Counted from the first letter of the stretch, positions 1 to 13,280 are shown. The stretch is DNA of 64,000 nucleotides from Torreya grandis (GCA_037957365.1 JARHVA010001924.1:1608501-1672500), one strand, 5' to 3'. Made by a program: numbers and translations. The notes: a model not told the origin generated them from the sequence alone.

Positions 1-1
1 T

Positions 2-757
2 CTTAATGACCCATTTTAATGATCTAAATATTATTTTGGAGTTCAAGAGGATAGTCAAGAAGGGCAATTTGAAGACTTGTTTGAAATCCTAGACTAAGGT
101 TTCACTCTTCTATAAGGGAAATATACTCTAATCAAGACTGAGAAAGGCAACTTTGTCGAGCAAACCAAAAAATAAGGAGGATGCAGTCCCTCAATCCTAC
201 CTTTCCAACAATTAATTCTACTTAATGATGATTTGTTTGAAGTCTTCAAGGTGGGTTATCAAAATTTTAACTAATTTTCAGACACTTGTTCACCCTTGGA
301 AGACAAGATAGACCTCTATTGGCCTCAAGCTCTTAGGGAACAAGAAGTTTTTCCTCTTAAATTAAAATATGCAATTATTTCATAAGAATCATATCAATAT
401 ATTTAGTTTGATCAAATAGATTATGAAGAGGTAGAAGTTTGTCATAAGGTGAAGAGTGGTGAGGTGTATATCATCAATAGAGCATGCCCTATTAGCTATT
501 TATATTAATTAGAGGCTAACAAAGAGAAGCCATTTCTTATCATGTTCACTTTAGAAAATGAAGATGAACCTAAACATATCTAATATTAGTCTAAGCATAT
601 AATTATGATCACTCATGCTTCAAGCAAGATGGAGGAAGTGTACAAGGTTTATTTTGAAGGAAAAGAGGTTATCAAGACTAGCATGCATTTAACCCTCATA
701 TTCTGCCATGGCTACGATCAAGCTTATTAGCTACATCAACTTAGTGAGAAAAGGTAA
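2..757 (+). pseudogene. Decayed reading frame upstream of an LTR, product unknown
   Basis: One frame (codons starting at positions 2, 5, 8 and so on) stays readable for about 250 codons, broken only by stops and not by frameshifts. Most of the stops are TAA or TAG, one change from CAA or CAG. Readable pieces include EDKIDLYWPQALREQEVF near 303-356 and PFLIMFTLENEDEPKHI near 530-580. I do not recognise the family. Because a polypurine tract and an LTR follow on the same strand, the frame is probably part of the internal region of an LTR retrotransposon that begins outside the window. A decayed host gene is the alternative. Confidence 0.4.
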
Positions 758-1511
758 CTACTTTTCTCACTAATCAATGGATTTTTTAGACAACCTTATG
801 ATTGGTTAGCTTAGGGTAGGTTAGTTGTATTTTATTTCTTCCAAGTAATACTGCACATTAGCTTAAATTTTATCCTTTCTTGAGTGATGTAACACTTGTT
901 TGTTTCTTTTTCTCTTTTATTGAGCGTGTTTTCAATACATTTAGATGTGGTATAAGCATGAAACACTCAATTTTCATTGATTTAGTGAAATGTCTTCCTA
1001 GTTGTCCATCATTCAAGTCAAGTAGTTGTAGCAAGGTTATGTTTCTATATGTGAAGAATTTATCAAGATTTTATGACTCCAAACCCAATGGATTCATAAG
1101 GCTACTAGTCTAGAGTGCTTAGTAGGCAAGCACCCCCTCGAGGTTGCTAAGAATGTTGACCATTTTTATCATAATAGAGGAATAATTCCTAGTTCAAGAT
1201 TTTGGGTGTGAATTTGAGGGTTTCCCAAGCCTTTTTCAAGTTAATAAAAATATAACCAAGGCAAGAAACATTTGGCTCTTTTACACTTAGCTATTTTTTT
1301 GTATTTCATAAAGTAGAGTACATAACCTTTACTAAAATAGACTGCAAAAGCTTTGAATTTTTACACCTAGTACATATTTTGGAGATTCTTGACCTTATTA
1401 TAATCTTCCCAACCTTCCTTTCAACCTTCCCAATGAACATAGAGCACTCATAGATCCTGAAAAAATCAAACAATAAAACATAGTCAATTTTAGGATTTTT
1501 TCCTGGTGACA
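758..1511 (+). other. Non-coding stretch between decayed frame and LTR
   Basis: I see no gene here. Short frames such as the 77-codon one at 880-1113 show no family resemblance. The position between a decayed frame and a polypurine tract suits a retrotransposon 3' untranslated region. Confidence 0.3.
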
Positions 1512-1528
1512 GTTTTGAGGGGGCACTA
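1512..1528 (+). other. Polypurine tract before LTR
   Basis: The sequence GTTTTGAGGGGGCACTA lies directly before the TG that opens the LTR at 1529. A G-rich purine run at this place primes plus-strand DNA synthesis in LTR retrotransposons. It places an element's internal region to the left. Confidence 0.55.
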
Positions 1529-2854
1529 TGTTAAAATTGATAGGCCCTAGGAGAAGTCATGATGGGTTCCCAAGTTATCAATGTGTCAAGACTCTAATAC
1601 ATGCCTCTTAGTGCCACATGGTAGTCATTCATAGGTCCTAACAAGTTTAGCCCTTTTTTGAAGCATCTCAACACTTAGTCAATTTTTCAACCTTACCTAG
1701 AGACACGTGTCAACATTTCTCAACCCTGATCTTGTTCAAAAGTCTTGTAAAACTGAGTAATTTTTTTCAATGTTCTAAACAATTGAGTAGGTAAGATGAA
1801 GACACATGGTGAAATCTTGGTGACTCAGGGCACCAAAACCATTTATGTAATTTAGAGAATCTTTCTGAGTAGTGGATTAGTAGGATTATGTCACATGAAA
1901 ATATCCCACTACACCATAAGATGAAAAACACAATAGAGCTAGTTAGATTAAGGAAAAAGTGAGAAGGATCCATGTGGAATTGATAGGTACCAAACACATA
2001 GTGAGATGAGTGCCTGACCAATTATAGAATTGCATGTGACATAATAGATCTAGTCAGAGAAATGAAAGGTCAAAAAATAACCATATGTCATCAAAATTTC
2101 TAGAATCCTAGAATGAGCCTAATAATACCATATGGATAAAACCTACCACAAAAGGCTTTATTGGCATCTAGTGAGCATTGTTTAAGGAAATTTTAATATC
2201 CTATTCCTCCCATTTAGTTTTCCACTCATGATTAAACTATGTAACTGCATTCAATTTGTAGAATCAATCTTAGAGGCCTAATTTTATGAATCATGACATA
2301 ACTCAACTCTAATTAGTAGATGGGGGAAAGAGTGATGGAATATATCCCTAAAGTCATCATGGAATAAAAAGTGATAGAAGAGAAGATGTAAGCTCAAAGA
2401 TGCATGTCAGACAATTATAAAGGCATGGCTATAGATATCTCAAGGAGATTCTCATTTCTTTGAACTTCCTTCCTAGATCATAATTCAAATCTCTAACCAC
2501 CTCATTAGTGGGTATGACCATTGAGACCCTAAGATTTGGATATTTTTCTTCTATAAGTAGGCAAATATTTCATTGTTAGGGAGGACTCTTTATAGGATAG
2601 AAATGCTATAGAATTTGATCTAACTTTGATCCTCAATTATGGTATGGTGAATCCCTACTCTGATGAACACTTGTACTTTGCCTTTGAACTAAAAACATGT
2701 TGATTTCCAACCTTTTCAGTGCTATAAATAGTGTATATCCATGGTAGTTTGATGAATGTTTGTGATAGTGTCTACAACTACCTTTAATTTTTCCTATTTT
2801 TTACCTCTTTTTAGGTTGTTGGTCATCTTAGTAGGTCATATGAAGTGTTTAACA
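1529..2854 (+). repeat. LTR of ~1.33 kb, plus orientation
   Basis: The segment starts TGTTAAA and ends TTTAACA, a perfect 7-base terminal inverted repeat with the usual TG...CA ends. A polypurine tract sits on its left and a primer-binding site on its right, and a TATA box lies about 130 bases before its end, all in plus orientation. The second LTR is not in the window, so the boundaries rest on these signals and not on alignment. Having both a left polypurine tract and a right primer-binding site means it may be shared by two tandem element copies. Confidence 0.6.
2722..2731 (+). promoter_or_regulatory. LTR TATA box
   Basis: CTATAAATAG is a strong plant TATA-box match inside the LTR, about 123 bases from its 3' end, and gives the LTR its plus orientation. 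No activity can be inferred from sequence alone. Confidence 0.5.
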
Positions 2855-2866
2855 TGGTATTAAAAT
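2855..2866 (+). other. Decayed initiator-tRNA primer-binding site
   Basis: TGGTATTAAAAT directly follows the LTR. It matches the plant initiator-methionine tRNA site TGGTATCAGAGC at 8 of 12 positions, and all four mismatches are C-to-T or G-to-A transitions, as expected for decay. Confidence 0.5.
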
Positions 2867-5156
2867 GACTATGAAAAATGTTCACTTGTGTCTCCTATGA
2901 GACCTCTTATTCATCCCTCTATGCTAATGACTTGAACATAACCTTCATATCAAAAAAATGATGCTTCGAGACCCATGTTGAGTTGTGTATTAGGTTTCAA
3001 TTTTTGTTCATGTTTTTAGTGAAATATAGGAAAGTGGAGGATGCTAATTTTGGTGCATCACCTCCATGTTTTATTTCTTGTTTTTAGTTATCTCTCTCTC
3101 TTATTTCCCTATCAAATTAGTAGTTTAATATTAGTCTAGGTGATCCATCAAGGGAAGTTAACCTTATTTGGAAGTCCACTCTAACTATAGGTGATGCACA
3201 TGTGTGGAGTGTTCCAATCGTATCAACTAATTGAAGAGGTCTAAAACACCTTATCAAAGGGTGTGATTTAGATCGATAACAGGTCCCTTTGACAATTTTC
3301 ACCTAATTTTGTGCTTCTCTTTTTCATATTTTTATTCTTTATGTTCCTAATTATATGCCAATAGGGTTATAACTTGAGATAGATAAGTCTAGAAACACAT
3401 AAATGCATAGTGCATGTATATAGGATAAGGAATAAATCAAGAAAGTGAGTAGAGTTTCAGAGTTTGAGAGTGATAAAACTTCAAGTAAATGACTTGAATT
3501 GATGTGGCTAGGGAAAATTATTATATTGATTCCTCAAATTACATCATTTTCATTTGATTATGAAAGTGAAGATTCATTTAAGGATTAGGTATTACATTGC
3601 CACAAATTATTTTTTAGTTAAATTTCTTGTTGGTTTCCAATTTTTATAGAGAGAAGAGAGTTTTGAAATTTATTTTAGATGATTATGGGTTTAATAAAGG
3701 AGATAAATTTTCCATATATCTTCAACATTTTCTAAAAAAATAAGCAAGATATTCTTTCACTTAATGAACACAATGGAAACTCGTCCATATCTAAGAGCCT
3801 GCTACAATGTCATCTGTATAGGCACTCATCGATGTACATGTTAACTTGTAAGTTTGAATTGTAATTATAGACTTGTTTTAATAATTTTAGTAGATAGTTG
3901 AGAAAATAAAACTTATGTGAATGTATTGAACATGTAGGGTTCTCTAATGACATATGATAGGTCTATTCAGATGATAACACACCATCTTCTCATGTTTTAT
4001 CCTATTTCACATGCCTATTCATGGACCTTGACTTATCACTGATCTTGTTGAGTGTTAGACATAGATTGAGCATGACCATGAGATTGTAGTAAGTGCATGT
4101 TTACATTATTTTTTTATTCTAGTTTAAAATCAATTTATGAACTTGCTTGCATGTATAGTATGTAAATTTTATAAGAATAATTATACTTGAATAGGTTTAA
4201 CTACAAGCATGATATGAGTGTAGAAGGACCTATAGTCAAACCTTGGAAGAATCCAAGGAATTTGAGGGATCTCCATCTATGAGTAGGGCATCCCAAGGAG
4301 AGTCTTCTTCGAGGAATGCAAAGAGGAGATTATTTGATGAGTATGATGTCTTAGAGTATGTACTTGTTTGTATGCCTATATGTCAATATACACATTTTTG
4401 ACATTGTATGTGTATATGACATTCACCCAACATTATATTATGTTTTTAGATGATTTAAATTTTTATATGCCTATATGAGAATGTATGCATTATTGGCATT
4501 GTATGCCTATATGGAATTCACCCAAAATTTTATTATTTTATTATTTTCTATGCATTAATGGATTTTATGGATACACATATATATGTTCACATTTTGTGTT
4601 GATCATCTTTTTATGTACAATTTGGTTCACATTATTATTAAAAAACTAAATTTGATGGTTGTGTGGCCATATTTTGATATGATCATATTTAATATTTCCT
4701 TCTTTTACTTTATTAAAAGTGATTTATCATCTTTCAATATGTGTTGCAATTAAAAATATATGGGAGAAAATAGTATAATGTTTGACATATAGTCATAGAT
4801 ATTACCATGAAGTGCCTCTCATGATTGGAATACACCATTTATCACTCTTATAATGTGGATACCATTGATACACTAGTTAAATATCATTTGGGACTTGATA
4901 TTCATATTTTGTATTCATTGAATTTATAGACATACTGCATTTCTATTATATGTACAATTGAAATATACAATGGAATACTCATCTCTTGTGTACCTTCTTT
5001 AGATGACCTTATACATGTTGTGAAATTTTAATGAAGTGGTTATGTTCTACCCCATTATCTGGTATGTTTTATATTTTGATATGATTTGAATTATTGTTTT
5101 ATGCTTCCACCTTTATTGAAAGGTTGTCCTCTTCTTGGAGTCAATTTGCATTCAAC
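2867..5156. other. No gene recognised
   Basis: By position this should be the 5' internal part of the element whose LTR ends at 2854, but I could not read a Gag domain on either strand. The 61-codon minus frame at 3117-3302 resembles nothing I know. The 4,340-4,600 stretch repeats phrases such as 'tgcctatatg' loosely. Confidence 0.3.
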
Positions 5157-7560
5157 CATGTTGTCAAAGTTGAAGTGGCAGTTGGATAATTCCACTTCCA
5201 ATGATTCATAGATGGAAAATGGAATTCAAAACACATTTGAGGTGGTGGATAAAATTTAGGATGAGGTTATTGGCCTCTGATCACACTTGGTTGAGATACC
5301 CACCACCTGTTTTGGCCTCAAGAATGCCCTTCCTAATATAAGAGAAATGAAAATTTTAAACCTAACTTCATACATGCATAAAATGTAAATCATAAATAAT
5401 TTAGATGAACTGAAAGAATCCTTGAATACATGTAAAATACCTATAATTTCAACCTAAATCATGTTGATGTAACCTTCAAGACCAATATGTGGCACAAATT
5501 TTAGTACTGGGTCCTAAAATACAACTTTTTGTATTAAAGAGATAAGTTCTTGAGATCCAACTAGCATTTATGCCTTTGCAACCTCCATGTTAAATTACAT
5601 CACTTCAAAAACATATGGATAATAAAATTACACATGATCCAATAATCTCTATGTAAAAATACACTTAGATGCATGCTTTCACTACTATTCAAGAATGTAG
5701 AAACACTGACAACAAATGTTATCAAAGTTAAAGTGGAAGTTGGAGAACTCCACTTCTAGTGATTAATGGATAGAAAATGGAATTGTAAAAATGTATAAGG
5801 TGGTATATAATGTATATGACTATTTTTTTATCCTTAAATCATTCTCTATCAAGAGACCCACCACCCATTCTGACCTCAAGAATGCCCTTCCCAATACAAG
5901 AAAAATGTAAAATTTTAGCCTAACTTCAAACATACATAAAATGAAAACAATAAGTCATTTGGATGAACCAAAAGAACCATTATGTGTGTGTTTTAAGACC
6001 TATAATTTCACCCTAGATAATTTTAATGATAAATTCAAGACCAATATGTGGTACAATTTTTAGTAATGGGTCCTAAAATACAACATTTATCAATGAAGAG
6101 ACAGTTCTTGAGATTCAACTAAAATTTATTCCTCCATAAACTCTAGGTGTAAATACATCACTTTTATAAATATATATAGTAAAATTTCAAGTGATTCCAT
6201 GAAATCAACATCTGAATCCACTCATAAGCATGTTTTCACTACTATTTAGGAGTATAGAAATAGTGACAACAAATATTGTCAAAGTTGAAGCAATAGTTAT
6301 AGAACTCCACTTTCGATGCTTCATGGATAAAAATGGTATTAAAAAAATGTAAAAGGTGGTGGATAATATATGACATGAGGTTCTTGTACTCTAATCATGC
6401 AAAATAAAAAGACCCACCACTCATTATAACCTCAAGAACACCCTTCCCAATACAACAAAAATTTAGTTTTTAAGCCTAACTTTAGAGGTACATAAAATAT
6501 TAACCATAAGTCATTTGGATGAACCATAAGTACCATAATTTGTAGGTTAAATACCTATATTTAAATTTGGATCACATTTATGTAAAATTAAATACTAATC
6601 CATGGCACAAGTTTTAGTAATGGGTCCTAAAATGTAACTTTTTACAGTGAAAAAACAAGTTCTTGAGCTTTAACTACAATTTATGCCTCCATAACCTCCA
6701 GGAGAAAAAAAATAATTTATATCACACATATATATGAAAATTAAAAATTATACCATGAAATTAACATATAAATATACCTATAATCATGTTTTCACTATTG
6801 TTCAAGAGCGTGGTAACACTGATAATAAATGTTGTCAAAGTTGAAGTGATAGTTTTAGAACTCCAATTTCAATGCTTTGTGGATGGAAAATAGTATTTAA
6901 AACTTGTTATATGTTTCATATGAAATACATGAATTATTTATTAGCCTTATATAATGCATTTTTGAGAGACCCACCACCTATTATGACATCAAGATTGCCC
7001 TTCTGAATACAATAAAATTTTGATTTTTAGCCTAACTTCAGACGTGCAAAACATAAAAAATATAAGTCATTTGAATAAAATAAAATAAAACTCATGTGTA
7101 TGTAAAATTAATCTAATTTCACCCTAGAACACATTGATGAAACTTTAAGAGAAATCTGTGGCACAAGTTACAGTAACAAGTCCTAAAATGCAATTTCTTT
7201 CAATGAAGAGACAAATTTTTGAGTTCCAACTAGCATTTATGCCTTTGAAACCTCCACATGAAAATATATCAATTCAAGCATGTATATATAGGAAAATTAC
7301 ATGTTATCCCATTATGTTAATTTCCAAGTCCACCTAGAAGCATGTTTTCACCATTGTTCAAGAAAGTGAAAATATTGAAAACAAATGTTGTCAAAGTTGA
7401 AGAGATAATTTTAGAACTCCACTTTCAGTGCTTTACGGCTGGAAACTAAAATTTAAAACACATATGGGGTGGTAAATAATGTACAATACTATATTCTTGG
7501 CCTCTAATCATGCTTGGTTGAGAGACCCACTTCTCATTCTAACCTCAATAATGCCTTAAA
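5157..7560 (+). repeat. Tandem array of ~557-bp units, 4.3 copies
   Basis: The phrase TTGTCAAAGTTGAAG or a close variant recurs at 5161, 5719, 6276, 6832 and 7388, giving periods of 558, 557, 556 and 556. Other landmarks keep the same order in each unit: 'gacccaccac' followed by 'ctcaagaatgccctt', then 'ggtcctaaaa', 'gcatgttttcac' and 'aatgttgtcaaag'. The fifth unit stops after about 170 bases. Copies look roughly 75-85% alike by eye, so the array is old. No open frame runs through the units. It may be satellite-like DNA or a tandemly amplified piece of a mobile element; I see nothing that decides between these. Confidence 0.85.
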
Positions 7561-8116
7561 TCTGTAATAACTGAGTACTTTTATTAAACTTCTCTTAGTT
7601 TCAAGAATATGAAATTATTTAATAACAACACCAACCACATGAAGGTGGATGATTATTTGACACCAGTAACCTAAAAATTATTGGTAAGTAATTAAAAATG
7701 AAATTTATATGAACTATCTACAAAATCAAAAACCTTTCATAAAATTGACTACATCTACTTTTGACAAGTCAACATACCTTCAAATTTCAATCAAATGAAC
7801 CTCTAGGATTTGATAATCCTGATGGTAGTAGGAATATATTCATGGTATGACTCATGAAATTTCCATATATTTATGTTTAATGACCTCCCATGATATTTGG
7901 CCAATTGAATATTTTCTACAAGAACCAAATTTTACTCGTGTAGTATCTTCCTATGCATTTGAATGTCTTCAAACAACCATACATCTAAATTTTTGATAGG
8001 ATATAATCTAATCCTAGTTCCATTGACTACCAAAGACCATGTGATATTTTAATGTTTTCTCCATCTGTGACTAGGGAATTTAATTTTTTCTTTTCTTCTA
8101 CCCACTAACATAAGTA
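7561..8116. other. No gene recognised
   Basis: AT-rich stretch between the tandem array and the minus-strand pseudogene. I see no coding, RNA or repeat signal in it. Confidence 0.3.
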
Positions 8117-10753
8117 TTATTTTTTCCCCTCTTCATTATCTTCTTTTGTAACAACTATAAAAACATGCCCTGTATCACAAAAAACAAATTTTAATAACAC
8201 TATCAAGATAGATAATGATAATAAATAGTACATAATCATTATTCTTCTACTTGGTTGCACGAGATCAAATACAAGGTCAAAGTCATATGATAATGTCATA
8301 TTTTTAAGCTATAGTACTGGTGGAACTTGATATGTCTCAATTGAAATTAGAGTCATTTAGCTCCAATCATCCACCCAATCTTGTGACTCACACTCATTCC
8401 AAATATATTTCATGCATGCAAAATAAAAACATGCCAAGTGTCTAGTATGAATAGTCTAAGAACCTGAATTTGAGATATAAAATGAGTGGAGCTCACTTGA
8501 TCCCATTATAGTCATATAATCCTCATACTTTGCTAAGTGTTCTTCCTCCATAAACCAAAAATGTCTAAGGACAATACAATTTTCTTGATCACCATGGCAC
8601 ATGTTCTCATTAAACCACCCAACATTGGTTTTTGCATAAGTTAAAATATCACCATATTTAAATTTTAACTCCTCTCTTGTAATGGCTCTTTTTACACATG
8701 ATAGAGCACCATCATGTTCCCCTTTTCCACAAATATGCTTAGTGAAACTCCAAATATGTTCTACACAAGTGGTAACATGCATCCCACTCAACTAGTAACA
8801 CCTCTATGCATTATTGAATTGTAATGTGCAATTATATAACCAAATGTAATACTAATTGGAAGTAATATTCCTCTTAGTCAACTGTCCATATAACATCTCA
8901 AAATAACCTTACACATAATCTATAAATTTAGTCGGTCATCAATGGAATAGAAATAATACTCCCTTAATATTTTTGATTTTGCTTTATACTATCAAGTGCA
9001 TGCATGAATGTTATATGTCCTATATTGAGTTGTAATATTGTTATTAAACTTACATTAGTTGTTTGAATGTGTAATTATTAGAAAAGTTGACAATTTAAAT
9101 AATTGAACCAAGTGGGAATGTTTCCTTAATTATCTTGAAATGTCCATCCAACCATCTAGCCATCTGTGTATGTTGTGCATACTCATAAACAATTTCCTCC
9201 CTGAATTTGACCATACATTCTGAAACAATCATTTATTTTATAACAAGCTCATATATTTTAGATTATTTGCCATATTTTACTTGATAAGTCACATATTTGT
9301 ATTTTATAAAAGAAACTAATTTGTCTCCAATTTAATTTTTACTCTCCTCATGGATACAATTTTTTAAATTTGGCAATCCACCACATATACTACAATTTCC
9401 ATCCAAACATGTTTTGTTATAAAAGAATAATCCATCTAGTATTTCATAAAAATGGTTGGAATAAATTCCTTGGATGATTTTGGTTTAATTTATAGGTCAC
9501 ACTCCTAAAACTTTTTGTCAATAAGAAAATTACAATGTATATGGCAAAAAACATCATAGTGCATTAAAAATTCAACATGTTGCCTACAACAATAAATAGT
9601 GCACGTGTGATTTATTTTTACATAAAATGGTTTGGCCATCTCAAAATATATTTGAATAATATAAATTTGTGGATTTGTTCCCAAAAAAGAATAGTAAAAT
9701 TATGTTTATTTCATAATCAAGGAATGTTTCAAATGTGGTTCATGGTTATGAAAACCAACTCTTCATTTCATTACATCTCTTATATTGGGTGAAACTCTGG
9801 TATTATCTTTCCAAAATTGTGCAAGTAAATATTTAAGAGCATCATATATAGAATTTTAATTTAATATAATTCTACCAAATAATTCTTAAATATTGGTGGT
9901 ATTGGAATCACTAAGTATTTAACATCTTCTAATTACTATTATTAGTGTTTTTCTATTTATGTCCAGTGCTCGACTAGTTTTTGAAATCAATCATTTTTTC
10001 CCTATTTAACCAATTACTACACAAGTTATAATTGTATACCAGAAAAAATTAAAATATTTTTTTCATGATTTTAGGACTATAGTATGATATGCATCATGTA
10101 TATTTTCAAAAATTTCATTATTTTCATCATCCATGTTAGATGTTCTTAGTCCTAGGTGTTAATCAGTTTCATCAATGAAATAAACAATTGACATTTTTAA
10201 CTATCAAAATCTAATTTATCAAATAAATTATCTAATTTTTTTAGATAATATTATTTAATGGTGATCATAAATTTTTTAATTCAATTTAAAAAAAACATCA
10301 ACTTCAATTAAGTACTTGCCTTTTATACACACAATCTTTGGAGGTGTTGTTAATGGTAGAATTTATTGAGAGGGTGTTTCAAAATTGTTATATTCACTAG
10401 TAGTTTATTCATTGTTACTTTCATCATTATGTGTTTCCATAAAATTATATTCATTGATAGAGATTAAATCATCATGCATAGATTCATCATCAACAAAATA
10501 AAAAACTTTATATTTTGAATGTGGAATTGAAACATAACTTGGAATTCTAGGTAAATATTCATCATTGTTATTCAATTAATTATTGTCAATTTCATCATTA
10601 TCTATGACATTTTTCTCATTGAATATAATGTTTTTACCTTATATCGAACATAATTCTTGAATTCATGCTTTTTTTCCCTCTCAACTCTTCTAATTACTCA
10701 AGTGTTTTATGCTTTAACTTCTTCCTCTTCTTTGAATGAGAATTGTCATCCAT
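8117..10753 (-). pseudogene. Decayed transposase-like gene, unassigned family
   Basis: The minus strand encodes a long decayed protein. It begins near 10753 with a Lys-rich start (MDDNSHSKKRKKLKHKTLE). A central part follows at about 9840-9450 (FWKDNTRVSPNIRDVMK, CCRQHVEFLMHYDVF), then a cysteine cluster at about 9420-9370 (CLDGNCSICGG), then ARWLDGHFKIIKE near 9150. The 8456-8791 segment is open and contains GKGEHDGALSCVKRAITREE; the C-terminal part near 8370 has CESQDWVDDW. From about 9440 to 8117 everything lies in a single frame, interrupted by stops only; frame changes occur near 9445 and 10620. The motif order agrees with a repetitive, transposase-like protein family that I remember from plant and animal genomes, but I cannot give it a family name. 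The domestication state is unknown; this copy is clearly broken. Confidence 0.6.
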
Positions 10754-10764
10754 GACTACACAAA

Positions 10765-10855
10765 GAACAATTTGATTCCTTTTGATGGTGGGGACCTAAA
10801 GAATAATTTGATTCTTTTTGATGGTTGGGGACCTAAAGAATAATTTTATTCCTCT
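10765..10855 (+). repeat. 36-37-bp tandem repeat, 2.5 copies
   Basis: The unit GAAYAATTTGATTCYTTTTG plus a short tail ending GGGACCTAAA occurs at 10765-10800 and 10801-10837, with a partial third copy to 10855. It lies just upstream of the likely start of the minus-strand transposase-like pseudogene. Confidence 0.75.
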
Positions 10856-11154
10856 TGTCTTTGTCATGGAAAATGTAGAATGATATAAAGAATGCCTGTG
10901 GGGTCAGAATTCTCAAAATACCCTAAAAATAAATGTTGGACACAGACTTATTATCTTTTGAGATAAAAATGCATATGAATTATAGTGCATACATATTATA
11001 TATTATTTCTATGTGATCATATATCATATTTTTATGATATATGATTATATTATGTGATGCAAACTTATGTTATATGATTACGTGATGCAATCCAAACTAT
11101 GCAATATTTATGTTAAAAAATCCTATATAGTTATCTCCATATTTAATTTGTCTA

Positions 11155-13200
11155 ATTAGGTTGAAGGGGCTCAAATTGGTCCCAATTTCCTTCTTGATTG
11201 ATTTGGTGGACTTTTTTCTTTATTTTGTTATGGTATTAGGGTCAATTGACCCCTAAATTACTTTTATATAGTCAAAATTGAGTTCATGAGGTTAAATTTC
11301 TTTTGGATTACATAAATCATTGTAATAATGGCCTAATTAAGTAACTGTGTTAGGAAACATGAGCTAATTTATCACCTTAAATCACATCGTAGACTTTTAG
11401 TTAGGTTTAATGGTTTTAGATTAGCCCAATTACCTTCATGTTTGCATTTATAAACTTTGGGTCGATTAATCCATATGTTACATCCTATAAAATAAATTGA
11501 CCCATAAATTAGGCTCACAAGGTTTCAATTTTTCCCAAATCACATCCCTAATTACATCAATTGACTAATTAGACTAATTCATGACAAAATCAAACCTAAT
11601 TTAGCCAAAAATCACCTCTTACTCTTGTATTTAGCTCGAAGGGGCTTAAATTGGCCCAAATTTCCTTAGTGATTGAATTGGTGGACTATTTTATTTATTT
11701 TATCATGATATTGGGGTCAATTAACCCCCCAAATTACATCCTATATAGGCAAAATCTAGTTTATAGGGTTTAATTTCATCTAACTTGTATCACTATTTCA
11801 AAAAATTGCCTAATTGGCTCAATATGTTAGGAAATATGAGCTAATTTATCCCAAAATCACATCTTAATATTGTAATTATATTAAATGGGTTTGGATTTGT
11901 CATAATTACCTTCATTTTTGCATTTGTGATAAATTTAGGGTTTGGGGTTTAGGGTCATACCAATAAACTAATTGTTTCAATATGTTAGGAAATATGAGTT
12001 AATTTAGCCCCAAACCACATCCTAGACTTGAATTTAGGTTCAAAAAGTTCATATTATCATAAATTACCTTCATGTAAATGCATTTATGATAAAATTAGGG
12101 TTTAGGGTTTAAGGTTAACATGTTAGGAAACATTAGCTAAATTATCCCCTGGAATCACATCATAGACTTGTAGTTAGGTTCAAAAAATTTAGATTGGCCC
12201 CAAATTCCTTGATATTTAAATTTATGATAAAATTAAGGTTGATTAAGCCAAAAATTAGGCTCACTAATCTCAATATTTACCCAAATCATGTCTCTAATTG
12301 CACTAATTAACTAATTAGATCAATTCATAATGGAATTAGAACTAATTTAGCCTCAAATCACATCCTACACTTGAAGTTAGGCTGAAGGGGATAAAATTGG
12401 CCTCAAATTCATCTTTTATTGAATTAATCAAATATTTGGTTAATTATATGATGACACTAGGGTCAATTTCACTCTAAATCGCATCATACACAATTGAAAA
12501 TAGGTTCATTTGGCTCAATTTTTTTAAAAATATGTCATTGATTACACCATTTGACTAATTGGCTCTTGAAATCATATCCAATTTAGCCTCAAATTGTGTT
12601 TTATAGTCTAAATTACATTCAAGGGCCTCATATTCACCCTAATTACCTCAAAAATTGAGCCAATCAATGATTTCATTCATTATATGATGACATTTGAGTT
12701 TAATGCCCAAAATTATATACTATACATGTTAAAATTGCATATGTCATTGAACCAAATGATTTTTTGCTTCATTCTTTGATGAAATTAGAGCCGATCATTC
12801 CCCAAATCACATTTTATAATCATTAACTTAGGTTTAAATGGCTAAAATTAGCTACAACTACCTTCATATTCAACCATTAGACTATTTGGCTTATTTAGTA
12901 ATGACATTGGGGTCGATAGGCCTAAATTAAATCCTTTATAGTCAAAATTACATTCACAAGGCTGAATTTAACTCAAATTATATCATTAATTTCACCAATT
13001 CATTTAATCTAAGTTAATTTAACCTTGATTCACATCCAATATACACAATTATGTTCAAGGGGTTCAAATTGATTATAATTTCCTCCACCATTAAAAAATT
13101 GACTCATTTATTCATTTTATAGTCAACCTGGGCCTATTTGAACCCTAAATCATGCTCTATATAGTTGAAATTATGATTGTAGGTGAAAAATAACCAAAAT
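11155..13200 (+). repeat. Diverged array of ~220-250-bp monomers
   Basis: The same ordered phrases recur: 'caaattggcccaaattacctt', then 'attagggtcaattgaccc', 'aaattacatcctata', 'aggctcacaaggctcaattt' and 'aatcacatccctaatt'. The first phrase appears near 11172, 11420, 11645, 11890, 12053, 12191, 12385, 12620, 12845 and 13066. Most steps are 220-250 bases; a few are shorter, suggesting deletions. A higher step of ~476 bases (11163 and 11639) shows the best match. No reading frame survives. It may be an old satellite or a repeat-rich element; I do not recognise it. Confidence 0.65.
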
Positions 13201-13280
13201 TACATCACTTTATCCATGATATCATATTTTTGGTAGTGTATATCATGACACACTCTACTTTAAAATAAACATATAAGAAT

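Noticed and set aside
11936..12115. Telomere-like TTTAGGG steps (also near 30805-30840)
   Set aside because: Only one to three imperfect steps occur, within a longer monomer phrase; no telomeric run is present.
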